Positions 25,524 through 34,131 of a DNA stretch of 64,000 nt are shown here, piece by piece. How positions within the stretch are numbered: position 1 is the first letter of the stretch; each line of letters starts with the position of its first letter. The notes under the pieces are model-generated. The model saw nothing but the letters and a program-made list of their open reading frames with translations. It searched no databases and was not told the DNA's origin. Origin of the DNA: CAZAQK01 sp046344715 (lineage in GTDB: Bacteria > Pseudomonadota > Alphaproteobacteria > Rickettsiales > SXRF01). Location of the stretch: contig JBKDKX010000016.1 in assembly GCA_046344715.1 (NCBI GenBank), positions 1 through 64,000 of the forward strand, written 5' to 3'. Both the position numbers and the translations under genes were made by a program.

Positions 25524-26819
25524 ATGACCGCACTTTCCTATCTTCCTCAAGTCAAAGAACAATACGAACATTTTCCCTATCCACCGCGGAAACCGGAAGA
25601 TGAACGAAAGTACATTCGTGCAACGGTTACAGAGTGCCTTGATGCACTGAATCACCATGCTTTTGGTGGCGTGAAGAATTTTCATAAGGACTTTCGTGCG
25701 CTGGTCGCTGGTGGCGGCACGGGCGATAGTTTGATTTGCCTTGCCGAGCAATTGCGCGATAGCAGTGCGCGTATTGTATATCTGGATATGAGCAAGGCAT
25801 CTATGAAAGTGGCGCAGGAGCGTGCAAAGGTACGTGACCTTACCAATATTGAATGGATAAATGCATCATTGCTGGATTTGCCGAAGATGGATTTGGGGGA
25901 ATTTGATTACATTAATTGCTCCGGTGTGCTGCATCATCTGGAAAGTCCGGAGGCTGGGCTTCACGCGTTATGTAGCGTGTTGGCATCAGGTGGTGCCATG
26001 GGTATCATGCTCTATGGCAAGGTGGGGCGTACGGCCATTTACCATATGCAGGATATGTTAAAACTGCTGGCCGGCAGTGAAGATGATAGCAGCCGACTGG
26101 ATGTGTGTAAGCGCATGCTTTCTGATTTGCCGGAGTCTAACTGGTTCAATCATTCGAAGAACTGGTTTTATGATTATAAAAACGGTGATGCCGCGCTTTA
26201 TGATTTGCTGCTGCACACGCAGGACAGGGCATACTCTATTCCAGAGCTATATGATTTTATTGAAGGGGCAGGGCTTAATATTGCTACATTTGCTGGGTTT
26301 AATCCGTGTGTGCCGCAGCATTATGTAAAAGATCCCCAGATACTTGCCCGTATTAACGCCATGCCACCAAAGCAGCAATATGCTATTGGAGAATTACTGG
26401 CTGGAACTGCAAAAACACACGTGTTTTATGCGGTTCGTGAGGCAGTAAAAGCACCATCAGCAGATGAACTCGATATGGTGCCTGTGATGGCGATTGGTAA
26501 TCCAAGCGAGATATATGAGGGGCTGTATAACATTGCAAAGAGTGAAGCCAAAGGCATCATATGCAAAACCGAAAACCGTGTTATCCGCGTGCCGCACCAC
26601 CCACATCTTGCTTCGGTGCTAAAATTCATGGATGGCAAGCGTTCGCTGCGTGAGATTTATAAACAGGCAATGTTACTTGGTAAATCTGGCCGCTCAGAAT
26701 TGCAGGAAGCGTTTAAACTCATGTATTCCATATTAGAACCAGCGCAGATTATGTTTATGCGCCATAAGGATGTGCCGCCATATAAAACTACACAAGAAAT
26801 GCAGGCGCGCTTCAAGTAG
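25524..26819 (+). CDS. SAM-dependent methyltransferase with C-terminal PqqD-like region
   Basis: A 431-residue protein. Residues about 50-160 form a class I methyltransferase: ALVAGGGTGDSLICLAE (SAM loop), VYLDMSKA, and FDYINCSGVLHHL. The C-terminal part (about 355-400, VRVPHHPHLASVLKFMDGKRSLREIYKQA, landmarks only) resembles a small PqqD-like peptide-binding fold. The substrate is unknown. It is a single gene, convergent with msrB, whose stop lies directly next to its own. Confidence 0.78.
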   Translation: MTALSYLPQVKEQYEHFPYPPRKPEDERKYIRATVTECLDALNHHAFGGVKNFHKDFRALVAGGGTGDSLICLAEQLRDSSARIVYLDMSKASMKVAQERAKVRDLTNIEWINASLLDLPKMDLGEFDYINCSGVLHHLESPEAGLHALCSVLASGGAMGIMLYGKVGRTAIYHMQDMLKLLAGSEDDSSRLDVCKRMLSDLPESNWFNHSKNWFYDYKNGDAALYDLLLHTQDRAYSIPELYDFIEGAGLNIATFAGFNPCVPQHYVKDPQILARINAMPPKQQYAIGELLAGTAKTHVFYAVREAVKAPSADELDMVPVMAIGNPSEIYEGLYNIAKSEAKGIICKTENRVIRVPHHPHLASVLKFMDGKRSLREIYKQAMLLGKSGRSELQEAFKLMYSILEPAQIMFMRHKDVPPYKTTQEMQARFK

Positions 26820-27323
26820 CTATTTTTTCTCAAACAGTGTCAGGTATTTATCATAGCCTTCCAGTTGAAGTTCTGCTTTAGGAATAAAGCGTAACGCCGC
26901 GGAATTAATGCAATAACGCTTGCCGCCCTTATCTTTCGGGCCATCATCAAACACATGCCCCAGATGCGCGCCGGAATCAGCGGATTTTACTTCCGTGCGG
27001 GTCATGCCGTGTGAGGTATCGGTGTGGTTGGTTACAAAATTGGCATCAATCGGCTGGGTAAAGCTCGGCCAGCCGGTGCCGGAATCAAACTTATCGGTGG
27101 AAGAAAATAGCGGCTTGCCGGAAACCACATCCACATAAATGCCTTCGGCCTTATTATCCCAATAGGCATTCTGGAAAGGTTTTTCTGTGCCGCCGTGAAT
27201 AACATAGAGCTGGTGTTCGGTAAGATTCGGGTTGGTTTTCATGGCGGATTCCTTTAGTTCGGATGCAAAGCCATAGCATGGCGTGGTTAGGGATAATATC
27301 AATAATAATACTCTATATTTCAT
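26820..27323 (-). CDS. msrB: Exported peptide-methionine (R)-S-oxide reductase
   Basis: A 167-residue protein with a signal peptide (residues 1-20) and an MsrB domain: SGTGWPSFTQPI, GAHLGHVFDDGP and RYCINSAALRF with catalytic Cys138. The two CxxC zinc motifs of many MsrBs are absent, so it is of the zinc-free type. It repairs R-methionine sulfoxide, here probably in periplasmic proteins. Confidence 0.92.
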   Translation of the reverse strand: MKYRVLLLILSLTTPCYGFASELKESAMKTNPNLTEHQLYVIHGGTEKPFQNAYWDNKAEGIYVDVVSGKPLFSSTDKFDSGTGWPSFTQPIDANFVTNHTDTSHGMTRTEVKSADSGAHLGHVFDDGPKDKGGKRYCINSAALRFIPKAELQLEGYDKYLTLFEKK

Positions 27324-27459
27324 GTAAACACCCCATCATATACTTTCTGGTATGGTGTTCGCATGAAATCACCAAAAAGTTACACGCTTCCACCTTGATT
27401 ATGTGAATATGTAGCCTATATGGTGAAGCAGTACCCATTCACACAAAAGGAAACGTATT

Positions 27460-27987
27460 ATGATTTCTCTCTATAACGCCTCAATCCCTTGCCTTATCCA
27501 TAACTTACAGAATCTCTCAGAGATTCTCAAAAAAGGTACGGATTATGCAGCGGAAAAGAAATTTGACCCAGCCGTGCTGGTGAATGCGCGCTTAGCACCG
27601 GATATGTTTCCGCTATCCAAACAAGTACAGATCGCAACCGATATTGCTAAGGGATTCGCAGCTCGCATTTCTGGTGTAGAGAATCCAAAATTTGAAGATA
27701 ACGAGACGAGTTTTGAGCAGTTGCAGGCGCGCATTGCCAAAACCATCACCTTCCTAAAGTCGGTTGATGAAAAGAAAGTAAATGGTCAGGAAGCACGCGT
27801 AATTGAGCTTAAAGTGGGTGGTCTTGAACTGAAATTCAACGGGCTGGATTATCTGTTGCACTTCGTCATTCCGAATGTATATTTCCACATCACCACAACC
27901 TATGCCATTTTGCGCCATAACGGCGTGGCGGTTGGCAAGAATGATTTCCTTGGGGAAATCCAGCCGCAGCAGAAAAAAGCGGCGTAA
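27460..27987 (+). CDS. DUF1993 family protein
   Basis: A 175-residue protein. MISLYNASIPCLIHNLQNLS, LAPDMFPLSKQVQIATDIAKG and YFHITTTYAILRHNGVAVGKNDFLG are the landmarks of DUF1993, a family related to DinB-like four-helix bundles. The biochemical role is unknown. The start has AAAGGAAA upstream, and a terminator follows. Confidence 0.85.
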   Translation: MISLYNASIPCLIHNLQNLSEILKKGTDYAAEKKFDPAVLVNARLAPDMFPLSKQVQIATDIAKGFAARISGVENPKFEDNETSFEQLQARIAKTITFLKSVDEKKVNGQEARVIELKVGGLELKFNGLDYLLHFVIPNVYFHITTTYAILRHNGVAVGKNDFLGEIQPQQKKAA

Positions 27988-28004
27988 TTTATTGCGCATC
28001 CATT

Positions 28005-28033
28005 AAAAAAAGGCCGCCTTGTGCGGCCTTTTT
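28005..28033 (+). terminator. Rho-independent terminator after the DUF1993 gene
   Basis: AAAGGCCGC, loop CTTGT, GCGGCCTTTTT. Confidence 0.9.
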
Positions 28034-28052
28034 CTTTTGTTGAAGTGGGCAG

Positions 28053-28238
28053 TTACTCCTCATCCTTTTCGCGCTTGTGCCCATCAAGATGTTTTGACGC
28101 TTTTTCGGATTCTTTTTCGGTTTGCTTTTTTTCAGCTTTTGTGCGGCCAAATAGCATACGGTTTTGCTCTGCCTGCTTTTCTTTTTTGCTGCGTGTCTTA
28201 TTCTTACGCGCCTGACGAAGGTTGATAATCTCGCTCAT
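28053..28238 (-). CDS. DUF4169 family small protein
   Basis: A 61-residue, very charged protein. The N-terminus MSEIINLRQARKNKTRSKKE and the NRMLFGRTKAEK motif match the alphaproteobacterial DUF4169 family, of unknown role. AGGAGC lies upstream of the ATG. Confidence 0.82.
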   Translation of the reverse strand: MSEIINLRQARKNKTRSKKEKQAEQNRMLFGRTKAEKKQTEKESEKASKHLDGHKREKDEE

Positions 28239-28259
28239 AATTGCTCCTGAAAGTTCTGC

Positions 28260-28883
28260 TTATGCCTTGGGGAGTTTCCACTGGTAACGGTATGCTATCA
28301 ATCGCAAAATCAATCCGCTTGTAAAAATACCAAGCAGTCCCAGCGAAGTCACTGTGTAATGCATGTTCAGCAGATAAATAGCAATGGCAACCAGAATAGC
28401 GATGCTGCCGTAAAACCCGCTATGCAGCACGTCGGGTATCTCATTCACCAGTATATCGCGCAATATACCACCGCCGGCGGCGGTCAGGAATGCCAGTGTG
28501 ATAAAGCCGAAGAATGGCGCGTTTATCATGAGTGCCACCAGTGCGCCCGTAATGGCGAACGCCACAAGCCCCACCGCATCGCATATTACAAAAAACCATT
28601 GCGCTTCCAAATCATCTTTAAGCCTGAGTTTGAAGGCATTGCCAAGCAGCGTAACGGCCAGCGCAATCAGGAAAGGTTCATTGCTCAGCAGCACCACCGG
28701 CGGGCGATCAGCCAGAATATCCCTTAGGATACCGCCGCCATTAGCGGTGAGGAAGGAGAGGATGAACAGCCCCATCCAGTCGAGGTTTTTCTTTTTTCCC
28801 ACAAGGAATCCGGATAAGGCAAATGCAATACCGCCTACCAGCGAGGAAAAATACATCGCCTGCGACCATATCAATTCTTCCAT
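28260..28883 (-). CDS. TRIC-type cation channel family membrane protein (YadS/UPF0126)
   Basis: A 207-residue protein with about seven membrane segments arranged as two homologous halves. Each half has a Gly-rich motif followed by LRDIL (ANGGGILRDILADRPP and AAGGGILRDILVNEIPD). This duplicated motif is the family signature of bacterial TRIC channels. It is probably a trimeric K+ or Na+ pore; substrate is not readable here. Confidence 0.88.
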   Translation of the reverse strand: MEELIWSQAMYFSSLVGGIAFALSGFLVGKKKNLDWMGLFILSFLTANGGGILRDILADRPPVVLLSNEPFLIALAVTLLGNAFKLRLKDDLEAQWFFVICDAVGLVAFAITGALVALMINAPFFGFITLAFLTAAGGGILRDILVNEIPDVLHSGFYGSIAILVAIAIYLLNMHYTVTSLGLLGIFTSGLILRLIAYRYQWKLPKA

Positions 28884-28901
28884 GCAAGTTCCTGTGATTG
28901 G

Positions 28902-29846
28902 CTATTTCAGCAATATATCCGTGATCTCGCGCATTTGCGTACGGGCGCGCATCAGGTAAAATCCTTGGCTGGTAAGGTGATTGGCGAGAATCGTGCTATC
29001 CGGATTAAAATTGAGCACAAAGAAATGGCCAAACGACATGCCGATGCGCAGCGATTCAAGCATTTTATCCCATGAAGATTTGAGCTGGCGCTCATTGATG
29101 ACCGGCGCAAAATCTTTTTCCAGTGCTTTAAGCAGCATGTAATTTCCATACATACGCCCTTTGGTGTAATAAAACAGCTCCCCGGCAGAACCAAAAGAAG
29201 ATTTTGATTCGCCCTCTACATAATGCGTGATTTCAGCAGAAGAAGAACCAAGATCCGCCGCCATGCGGTTTAATGCTTCCAGCAGATTATCGGAGCGCTT
29301 TTCAAAAATAGCCTCGCCCTTGCCAAGGCGTGTATTGTAGCGCATCAGCGCTTCCATGCCCGCGCGATACTGTGTAGCGCTGGATGCGGTGGGAAGCCAT
29401 GAGGTGGAAAAATCCCACATCCATACATAAGGCGAATAGTTGAAAAGACCGTTGGCTTTCTGCACATCTTCATCGGTGCCGCTTGATCCGCGTGTGCGGG
29501 CAATCTGGTCAGATAGCTCAATAGTGAAGCGTGCAATAGAGGCCATGATACCGCGTTGGAACGCTGGCATACGGGTGAGGGCTGCGCCCGGGTAAAAGAA
29601 AGGGTCGCTGGATGTCCAGTGGTTTAGGTTGATTTCACGGTCAACCAGCGCAATGGCCGTGGCTACGGATTCGCTGCCATTTTCAACACGGTATTTTTCA
29701 ATAGTATAGTCAGGTGAATCCTCAATTTCATGCACCCAGACCATACCCACTGGATAATACACCAGTAAAACCAGCAAGGTTGCAACGCCAATCACATAAG
29801 CGACATATCGCGGCAGTGATTTCAGCTTTTGTATAACATTCTGCAT
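28902..29846 (-). CDS. DUF2333 family membrane-anchored protein
   Basis: A 314-residue protein with one N-terminal membrane segment (about residues 15-37, YVAYVIGVATLLVLLVYYPVGM) and a periplasmic helical domain. NHWTSSDPFFYPGAAL, YSPYVWMWDF and ANHLTSQGFYLMRARTQMREI are DUF2333 landmarks. The role is unknown. It may be co-transcribed with the TRIC gene (18 bases between them). Confidence 0.82.
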   Translation of the reverse strand: MQNVIQKLKSLPRYVAYVIGVATLLVLLVYYPVGMVWVHEIEDSPDYTIEKYRVENGSESVATAIALVDREINLNHWTSSDPFFYPGAALTRMPAFQRGIMASIARFTIELSDQIARTRGSSGTDEDVQKANGLFNYSPYVWMWDFSTSWLPTASSATQYRAGMEALMRYNTRLGKGEAIFEKRSDNLLEALNRMAADLGSSSAEITHYVEGESKSSFGSAGELFYYTKGRMYGNYMLLKALEKDFAPVINERQLKSSWDKMLESLRIGMSFGHFFVLNFNPDSTILANHLTSQGFYLMRARTQMREITDILLK

Positions 29847-29949
29847 GGAACAGATATAAACTAACCCAGTGATAGGGCAAGGGGGAAACGAAGTTTGGTG
29901 GTGTAGCTAAGCGGGATAAGATCAAGTCTGTTTGGTGAATTATTATTAG

Positions 29950-31428
29950 CTATGCAACTGATTGGAGTTGCGTTTTCCCAAAAGCATTGACGATTTCATC
30001 TAAAAGAGCTGCAAAAGCAGCAAAATTTTCTTTTGTTTGGTTTTCACTTTTACGAACAAACTTTCTTAGCCCTTCCTTACCCTTTGCTCTTAAAGATTCA
30101 TCAAACAGGTCTTCGATAGTTTTATTGTCTTCATCAGATATATACATGACTACTATATCATTTTTTGTGATTTTGTTTTTTAGCTCTGGGTCATCGATTA
30201 TTATTTGTGCATATTTCTTTCCATTATCAGTGTCAAACAAGGCAATGCTTTTGCTGTGACCAAAAGGAATTTTTATAAATTTAGGTATTGTTGACGCACT
30301 GGTGCAAGGAAAAATATGTATTGGCTTAAAATCTTCTTTTCTTTCTAAAGCTCTAATAGCAATATTAATATATTCTGCGTCAATTCTGCCCTCAGTAAAT
30401 ACCACAAAACTTTTTTTGTTTTTTACCAAGAATTCTGCTTCTTCTGCCAACTGGTTTATATCTAATAAGCCGCTTGAAAGAACCTGAATAATTTCGCGAT
30501 ACTCTATATCTTTATCAATCTGCCCATCAGACATCCATACTATATCAGCTCCTAAATCTTTCCCAAAAGCCACAGTTGATGGATTATGAGTGGTCATGAT
30601 TACTTGAACGCCTAAATCAACGAAATATTCTTTAATTACAGCGATAAATTTTTCGGCAATAGATGGGTTTAAATGAGCATCAAACTCATCAACTAACAAC
30701 ACATCTGTTTTTTGGCGGCTAGAGTTTCCCCAAGTCCACAAAGCGAGCGCAAAAGCACCCCTCTCTCCAGAAGACAAATCCTTCATGTCTAACCCAGTTT
30801 CATCAAGCTTGGATGGTAAAAATCTTAGGAATTTTAACCCGGACGCTAAATACATCCTGTCAACACGAATCAAAAGGCCAAAAGAATGCAATATACGATC
30901 TATTCTATCCCATGGCTGTTCATCGTCTTTATTAGCTGGCAACAGATCATTTATATTAAACGTTTGCTGGTACGCCTCCGCTTTATCAAGCTCTTTTCTA
31001 AGGGCTGATATATTATTTTGAAATTTTATCCGTTCTTCAATAATCCCGTGAATTATTGAGTAATCTAATTGGCTAAAGAGTTTATTCGCGTTGAACCAAG
31101 TTTTATCATTAGTCAAATCCTGAGAGGTGTTATTCTCCTTATGAACTGCAATACACTTCTCATCACTATTTTCTAGTTTGTGTGTAAAGCCGTTTGCGAT
31201 TTCATTCGCATATTTTTTATCGGGAGAGCGATAATTTACATCAATGTATCTAATTAGGTTTTTGCTCTGATACTCTTTTGAGCCATGAATATAGTCCAGC
31301 AGCTTTGTTTTTCCGCTGCCATTTATACCAGTAATGATTGAAAAAGGCTGAATTTCTTGCCATGCAAAATCTTTGTCAGCAAAGAAACCTTTGTCATCTG
31401 TAATTTTAATTTCTGAAATTTTGACCAT
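29950..31428 (-). CDS. AAA/ABC-type ATPase with C-terminal TOPRIM domain, possible defence protein
   Basis: A 492-residue protein. Walker A is GINGSGKT (34-41), the ABC signature is LSSGERG (218-224), Walker B is DVLLVDEFD (242-250), and the switch His281 is in MTTHNPS. A TOPRIM-like domain follows, with FTEGRIDAEYI (Glu346) and LFDTDNG (Asp399, Asp401). This order is that of OLD-family nucleases and resembles fusions of the ATPase and TOPRIM nuclease used in anti-phage systems. The gene is clearly more AT-rich than its neighbours. It stands alone and ends about 70 bases from the left end of the integrated element, suggesting acquisition. A defence role is inferred only. Confidence 0.8.
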   Translation of the reverse strand: MVKISEIKITDDKGFFADKDFAWQEIQPFSIITGINGSGKTKLLDYIHGSKEYQSKNLIRYIDVNYRSPDKKYANEIANGFTHKLENSDEKCIAVHKENNTSQDLTNDKTWFNANKLFSQLDYSIIHGIIEERIKFQNNISALRKELDKAEAYQQTFNINDLLPANKDDEQPWDRIDRILHSFGLLIRVDRMYLASGLKFLRFLPSKLDETGLDMKDLSSGERGAFALALWTWGNSSRQKTDVLLVDEFDAHLNPSIAEKFIAVIKEYFVDLGVQVIMTTHNPSTVAFGKDLGADIVWMSDGQIDKDIEYREIIQVLSSGLLDINQLAEEAEFLVKNKKSFVVFTEGRIDAEYINIAIRALERKEDFKPIHIFPCTSASTIPKFIKIPFGHSKSIALFDTDNGKKYAQIIIDDPELKNKITKNDIVVMYISDEDNKTIEDLFDESLRAKGKEGLRKFVRKSENQTKENFAAFAALLDEIVNAFGKTQLQSVA

Positions 31429-31497
31429 AGCGAAATTAAACCATCTAATTCTTAGAATTTATAACAGAAAGCTGCTCGAAAACAAACTGTGTCAAAA

Positions 31498-31513
31498 TGG
31501 AGCATAGGAGAGT
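31498..31513. repeat. Left attachment site (attL core)
   Basis: TGGAGCATAGGAGAGT is identical to 44355-44370, the 3' end of tRNA-Ala read on the plus strand. Outside this core the two loci differ (G versus C at the next base). It marks the left border of the integrated element. Confidence 0.8.
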
Positions 31514-31816
31514 GATTCGCGGTGTTTTAACACCGCTCACCCTTCGGGCGTGCTTCGCACGTCCAAGCTTTGTCTCGGCTGCGCCTCGCAAAGTCTTGTC
31601 GAACTCTACTCGTTCGACTGCCTATATTTCCGCACCATTAAAAATGGCCGCGCAAGGCGGCTTTTTTAAATGGTGGTCGGTAGCGGACTGGATTCGAACT
31701 GTTCGGACAAATTATTAGAAGCAATTCAACGCTCCAGCAAGTTGTTCGACTCCGTTATAGACAGTGGTGTAACGAACCAAAATTCGGCATCTTTTTCGGT
31801 AGCGGCGTGATGCGAA
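31514..31816. other. Left-end non-coding region with palindrome and terminator-like hairpin
   Basis: No convincing gene. A large palindrome ACCATT...GCCGC-GCAAG-GCGGC...AATGGT with A and T runs (31634-31675) looks like a terminator on the plus strand. GGATTCGAAC at 31691 resembles a tRNA T loop in antisense but the arms do not pair. The 18-bp inverted-repeat copy at 31694-31711 lies here. An open frame 31497-31718 continues the recombinase frame across the attachment core (see findings). Confidence 0.5.
31694..31711. repeat. 18-bp inverted repeat, left copy
   Basis: TCGAACTGTTCGGACAAA is the exact reverse complement of 40599-40616. The core CGAACAGTTCG is itself a palindrome with one central base. 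The two copies lie 8.9 kb apart and flank the exporter, regulators and RT. Confidence 0.75.
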
Positions 31817-32044
31817 TTATCGCTGCTGCTCCCAGTCCCCAATGTCGGGTGAAATATCGAGGCTTCCGAGGTCAGTGCCGTCGGATGGCATGAATGTATG
31901 ACCACCGGCCACATCATCAGATGCTGATGCGGGTGTTGGATATGAACCGAGGCCTTGGCCATCATAAACGACCTGCCAGCGACCACTTTTTTCGGGGACG
32001 ATGCTTACCGCGCCTTTGCGGGTCTGAAAAATATACACGGCCAT
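31817..32044 (-). CDS. Small conserved hypothetical protein
   Basis: 75 residues from the ATG at 32044 (AGGAATCG upstream); a longer frame from 32080 lacks a site. The sequence begins MAVYIFQTRKGAVSIVPEKS and has a central GRWQVVYDGQGLGSY, an LAGGHTF-like stretch (VAGGHTF) and a C-terminal ISPDIGDWEQ. I believe it is a small family often seen in accessory regions, but I cannot name it. It lies 48 bases after the RT remnant on the same strand and may have belonged to that module. Confidence 0.6.
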   Translation of the reverse strand: MAVYIFQTRKGAVSIVPEKSGRWQVVYDGQGLGSYPTPASASDDVAGGHTFMPSDGTDLGSLDISPDIGDWEQQR

Positions 32045-32092
32045 ATCGATTCCTATCTGATGATGCAGGAAGGATAGCACGCGCCATTTATA

Positions 32093-33400
32093 TCAGGAAG
32101 AGAGGCTTTTTACAGGAACTGCCGCTGCTGGTTTGGGTGTCGTCTTATAGTAAGACTCAATGATATGGGACATGGTTTCTAAAACCGGCTTGAAATTTAG
32201 GAAGTCTATTGAGTCCTGCGTCTGACGCACAATTTTTGTTGCCAATACCTGTTTTGAGTAATGCTTTTGGTTATCGAATTTTTTGCCGTTCTCCGCTGAG
32301 AAAGTTTTACCTTCCAGCACAGTTGCGGTGACCGATGGATTAAAGAAATCTTCAATTTTATTTTTCACCGTGTCTGTCGGCTTAGGCAATAGCATGACGT
32401 ATAAATTGGAAATGACGTGATATACGAAATTGCTATTCTGATCGTAGGTAACGCCATCTTTTTTGAAATTATTGCTCAGGAGGTCTATCACCTTTTTGGC
32501 TTCGTCATCATTATCCAGCAGAACAATCACGGGATGTGATCGAGTCTGAAATTTGAATGTCGTGCTTTTCGTATAATGTTCAATGAAGTTTTTTTGTGCC
32601 GGGGCTCCATCATGGATTCTCATTACTTCACTGACTCGCCGCGTAAATGGGAAGAAATCGACTGCATGTGGGAATGTGAATGCATTCTTCTTCGCTAACT
32701 GCTTGATGGCAGCTTTGAGGTAGATATTGTCGGTCTTGCCTTCGCATAAAATGAGTGGCCGTTCCAGCGCCACAAAATAGCGAAAATAGAGGAATTTAGA
32801 ATACAGTTCTGTTGCTGCATCCAGTTTAGGCCGTTCTTTGCCCTTTGCATTTTCCATCACTTTTTTACGGAGAGTGAGTTCATCTGTAGTGCGGCTGAAT
32901 TCTTTAATGAAGTGAATGTGACTCAGGATGCCTTCGAGTTGTCTGAGAGATGTAGGTTTGTCGCTGCCGGGACGGAAGAAAGAACCCAGCGTGAATAGCG
33001 CATGACACATCGAGCGTGCGTAACGGTAATACTCGCTTTTTATGTTCACTTTTCTATTAACGACGAGGCCTGTAACCATCTGCCGGGATGGGCGAAACTG
33101 GAGGCGTGTTTTCGCCGGATTTATATTGAAACCAGAGTGTTTGATAATGCCTTCGATTTCGCTGCTAACCATCCATTGATTGGGCTTATCGGATGGCGTA
33201 GCTAGTTTTTCAGGGAATGCCTTCTGATTCGTGGAAAATGTAATGTCATCTGCATAGCGCGAGTATGTGCAGCCATATTTTTTTGCCCGTTGTGTTAGGC
33301 GGACATCGAGAATATGCGTGATGAGATTTGTGATGACTGGTGAGCATGGACTACCTTGCGGCAGTTCATTTTGATGACATGTGACGGTCAAGAAAAACGC
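32093..33400 (-). pseudogene. Retron-type reverse transcriptase with TOPRIM domain, 5' part missing
   Basis: The remaining frame starts at RT motif 4 (NELPQGSPCSP) and has the catalytic YADD in YSRYADDITFST, followed by VTGLVVNRKVN, a retron RT hallmark. A C-terminal TOPRIM domain is present (LILCEGKTDN with Glu; IVLLDNDDEA with DxD). RT-TOPRIM fusion is the arrangement of retron Ec67. About 150 N-terminal residues, including the first catalytic Asp, and the upstream msr-msd RNA are absent: the DNA before about 33400 belongs to a lipoprotein gene. The frame stays open to 33490 by chance. It is almost surely not an active RT. Confidence 0.8.
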
Positions 33401-33536
33401 TTTGCAAGGCTTGCTGGCTGGTTGTTGGTTGCCCCGCAATAGTAAGCTGCGGTTTCTCGACATAGCGGTCTGTGCCACTGCATGCGCCAAGAGGTGCGAT
33501 TAGTAAGAATGATGCCCATTTTTGATACTGTTTCAT
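33366..33536 (-). pseudogene. Truncated lipoprotein gene fused to the RT remnant
   Basis: ATG at 33536 overlaps the stop of the DUF2141 gene (ATGA). The frame encodes 56 residues with a lipoprotein signal: KWASFLLIAPLGACSG, lipobox LGAC with Cys19. It ends shortly after entering the RT sequence in another frame, at TGA 33366. The junction, near 33385-33405, shows that the 3' part of the lipoprotein gene and the 5' part of the RT gene were removed by one deletion or recombination event. The stub could still be made as a short lipoprotein. Confidence 0.65.
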
Positions 33537-33964
33537 TGGGATACCCTCACTTCTATCGTTTGAGATTCTTTGACTTCAATTTTCCCTTCATCAAATGTTG
33601 GAGCACGGAAGCTGGGACGAATATTGTTTGATACGCCCCAATCTTCGGTGGGCATGCCTACAAAATTGGTATCAGTAGTTTTGTTTCCGTTGAGATCATG
33701 TGCAACTGCAACAGCATATGTTCCGGGTTGAATATTTTCGAATACACATTCAACACCGGATTGCTTTGCTGCAATCCACATCTGCTTCACGCTGCTTTCA
33801 TTTTTCGGATTCATCGGGAATGTAGACGCTTCAGAGTGAAGCCCACATCCGATCATTCCATCGTTTGATTTTACGTCTTTGACGCTCACACGCAAATCAA
33901 GTGCATAGCAGGGCACGCTAAGTAGAGTGAAAGAGATGCCCATTAATACTAGTCTATTTTTCAT
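33533..33964 (-). CDS. Exported DUF2141 family protein
   Basis: A 143-residue protein with a signal peptide (MKNRLVLMGISFTLLSVPCYA) and a beta-rich domain. GTYAVAVAHDLNGNKTTDTNFVGMPTEDWG is the DUF2141 landmark region (about residues 83-112). The role is unknown. AAAAGGAGAAAA precedes the start, which overlaps the stop of the 56-codon ORF upstream. It is part of the ABC exporter operon by spacing. Confidence 0.82.
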   Translation of the reverse strand: MKNRLVLMGISFTLLSVPCYALDLRVSVKDVKSNDGMIGCGLHSEASTFPMNPKNESSVKQMWIAAKQSGVECVFENIQPGTYAVAVAHDLNGNKTTDTNFVGMPTEDWGVSNNIRPSFRAPTFDEGKIEVKESQTIEVRVSQ

Positions 33965-34131
33965 TGTATTTTCTCCTTTTGGTTGATTTGTAATTTCATC
34001 TCATCAATCTGCTTTTGCAGATGATCGATACGCTCATGCACATAATCATGTGGCGAATAGTCACAGGCTTCTGCCCATGACGACATCCACGCGCTAAATT
34101 TTTGCATGCGTATTTTTAGGTTACTCAGCAT
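33961..34131 (-). CDS. Small 56-residue coiled-coil protein in the exporter operon
   Basis: An ATG at 34131 lies inside the end of the outer-membrane factor gene, and the TGA at 33961-33963 overlaps the ATG of the DUF2141 gene. The product has a C-terminal amphipathic helix (YVHERIDHLQKQIDEMKLQI). Both-sided overlaps argue that it is a real, coupled gene rather than a gap. The function is unknown. Confidence 0.6.
   Translation of the reverse strand: MLSNLKIRMQKFSAWMSSWAEACDYSPHDYVHERIDHLQKQIDEMKLQINQKEKIQ

Noticed and set aside
31676..31705. GGATTCGAAC resembling the T loop of an antisense tRNA
   Set aside because: The flanking bases do not form a T stem, and the distance to a CCA-like end is 5 bases too long for a tRNA.
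31497..31718. 74-codon frame at the left end of the element
   Set aside because: As a stand-alone gene it has no ribosome-binding site and runs through a terminator palindrome. It is only of interest as a continuation of the recombinase frame after excision.
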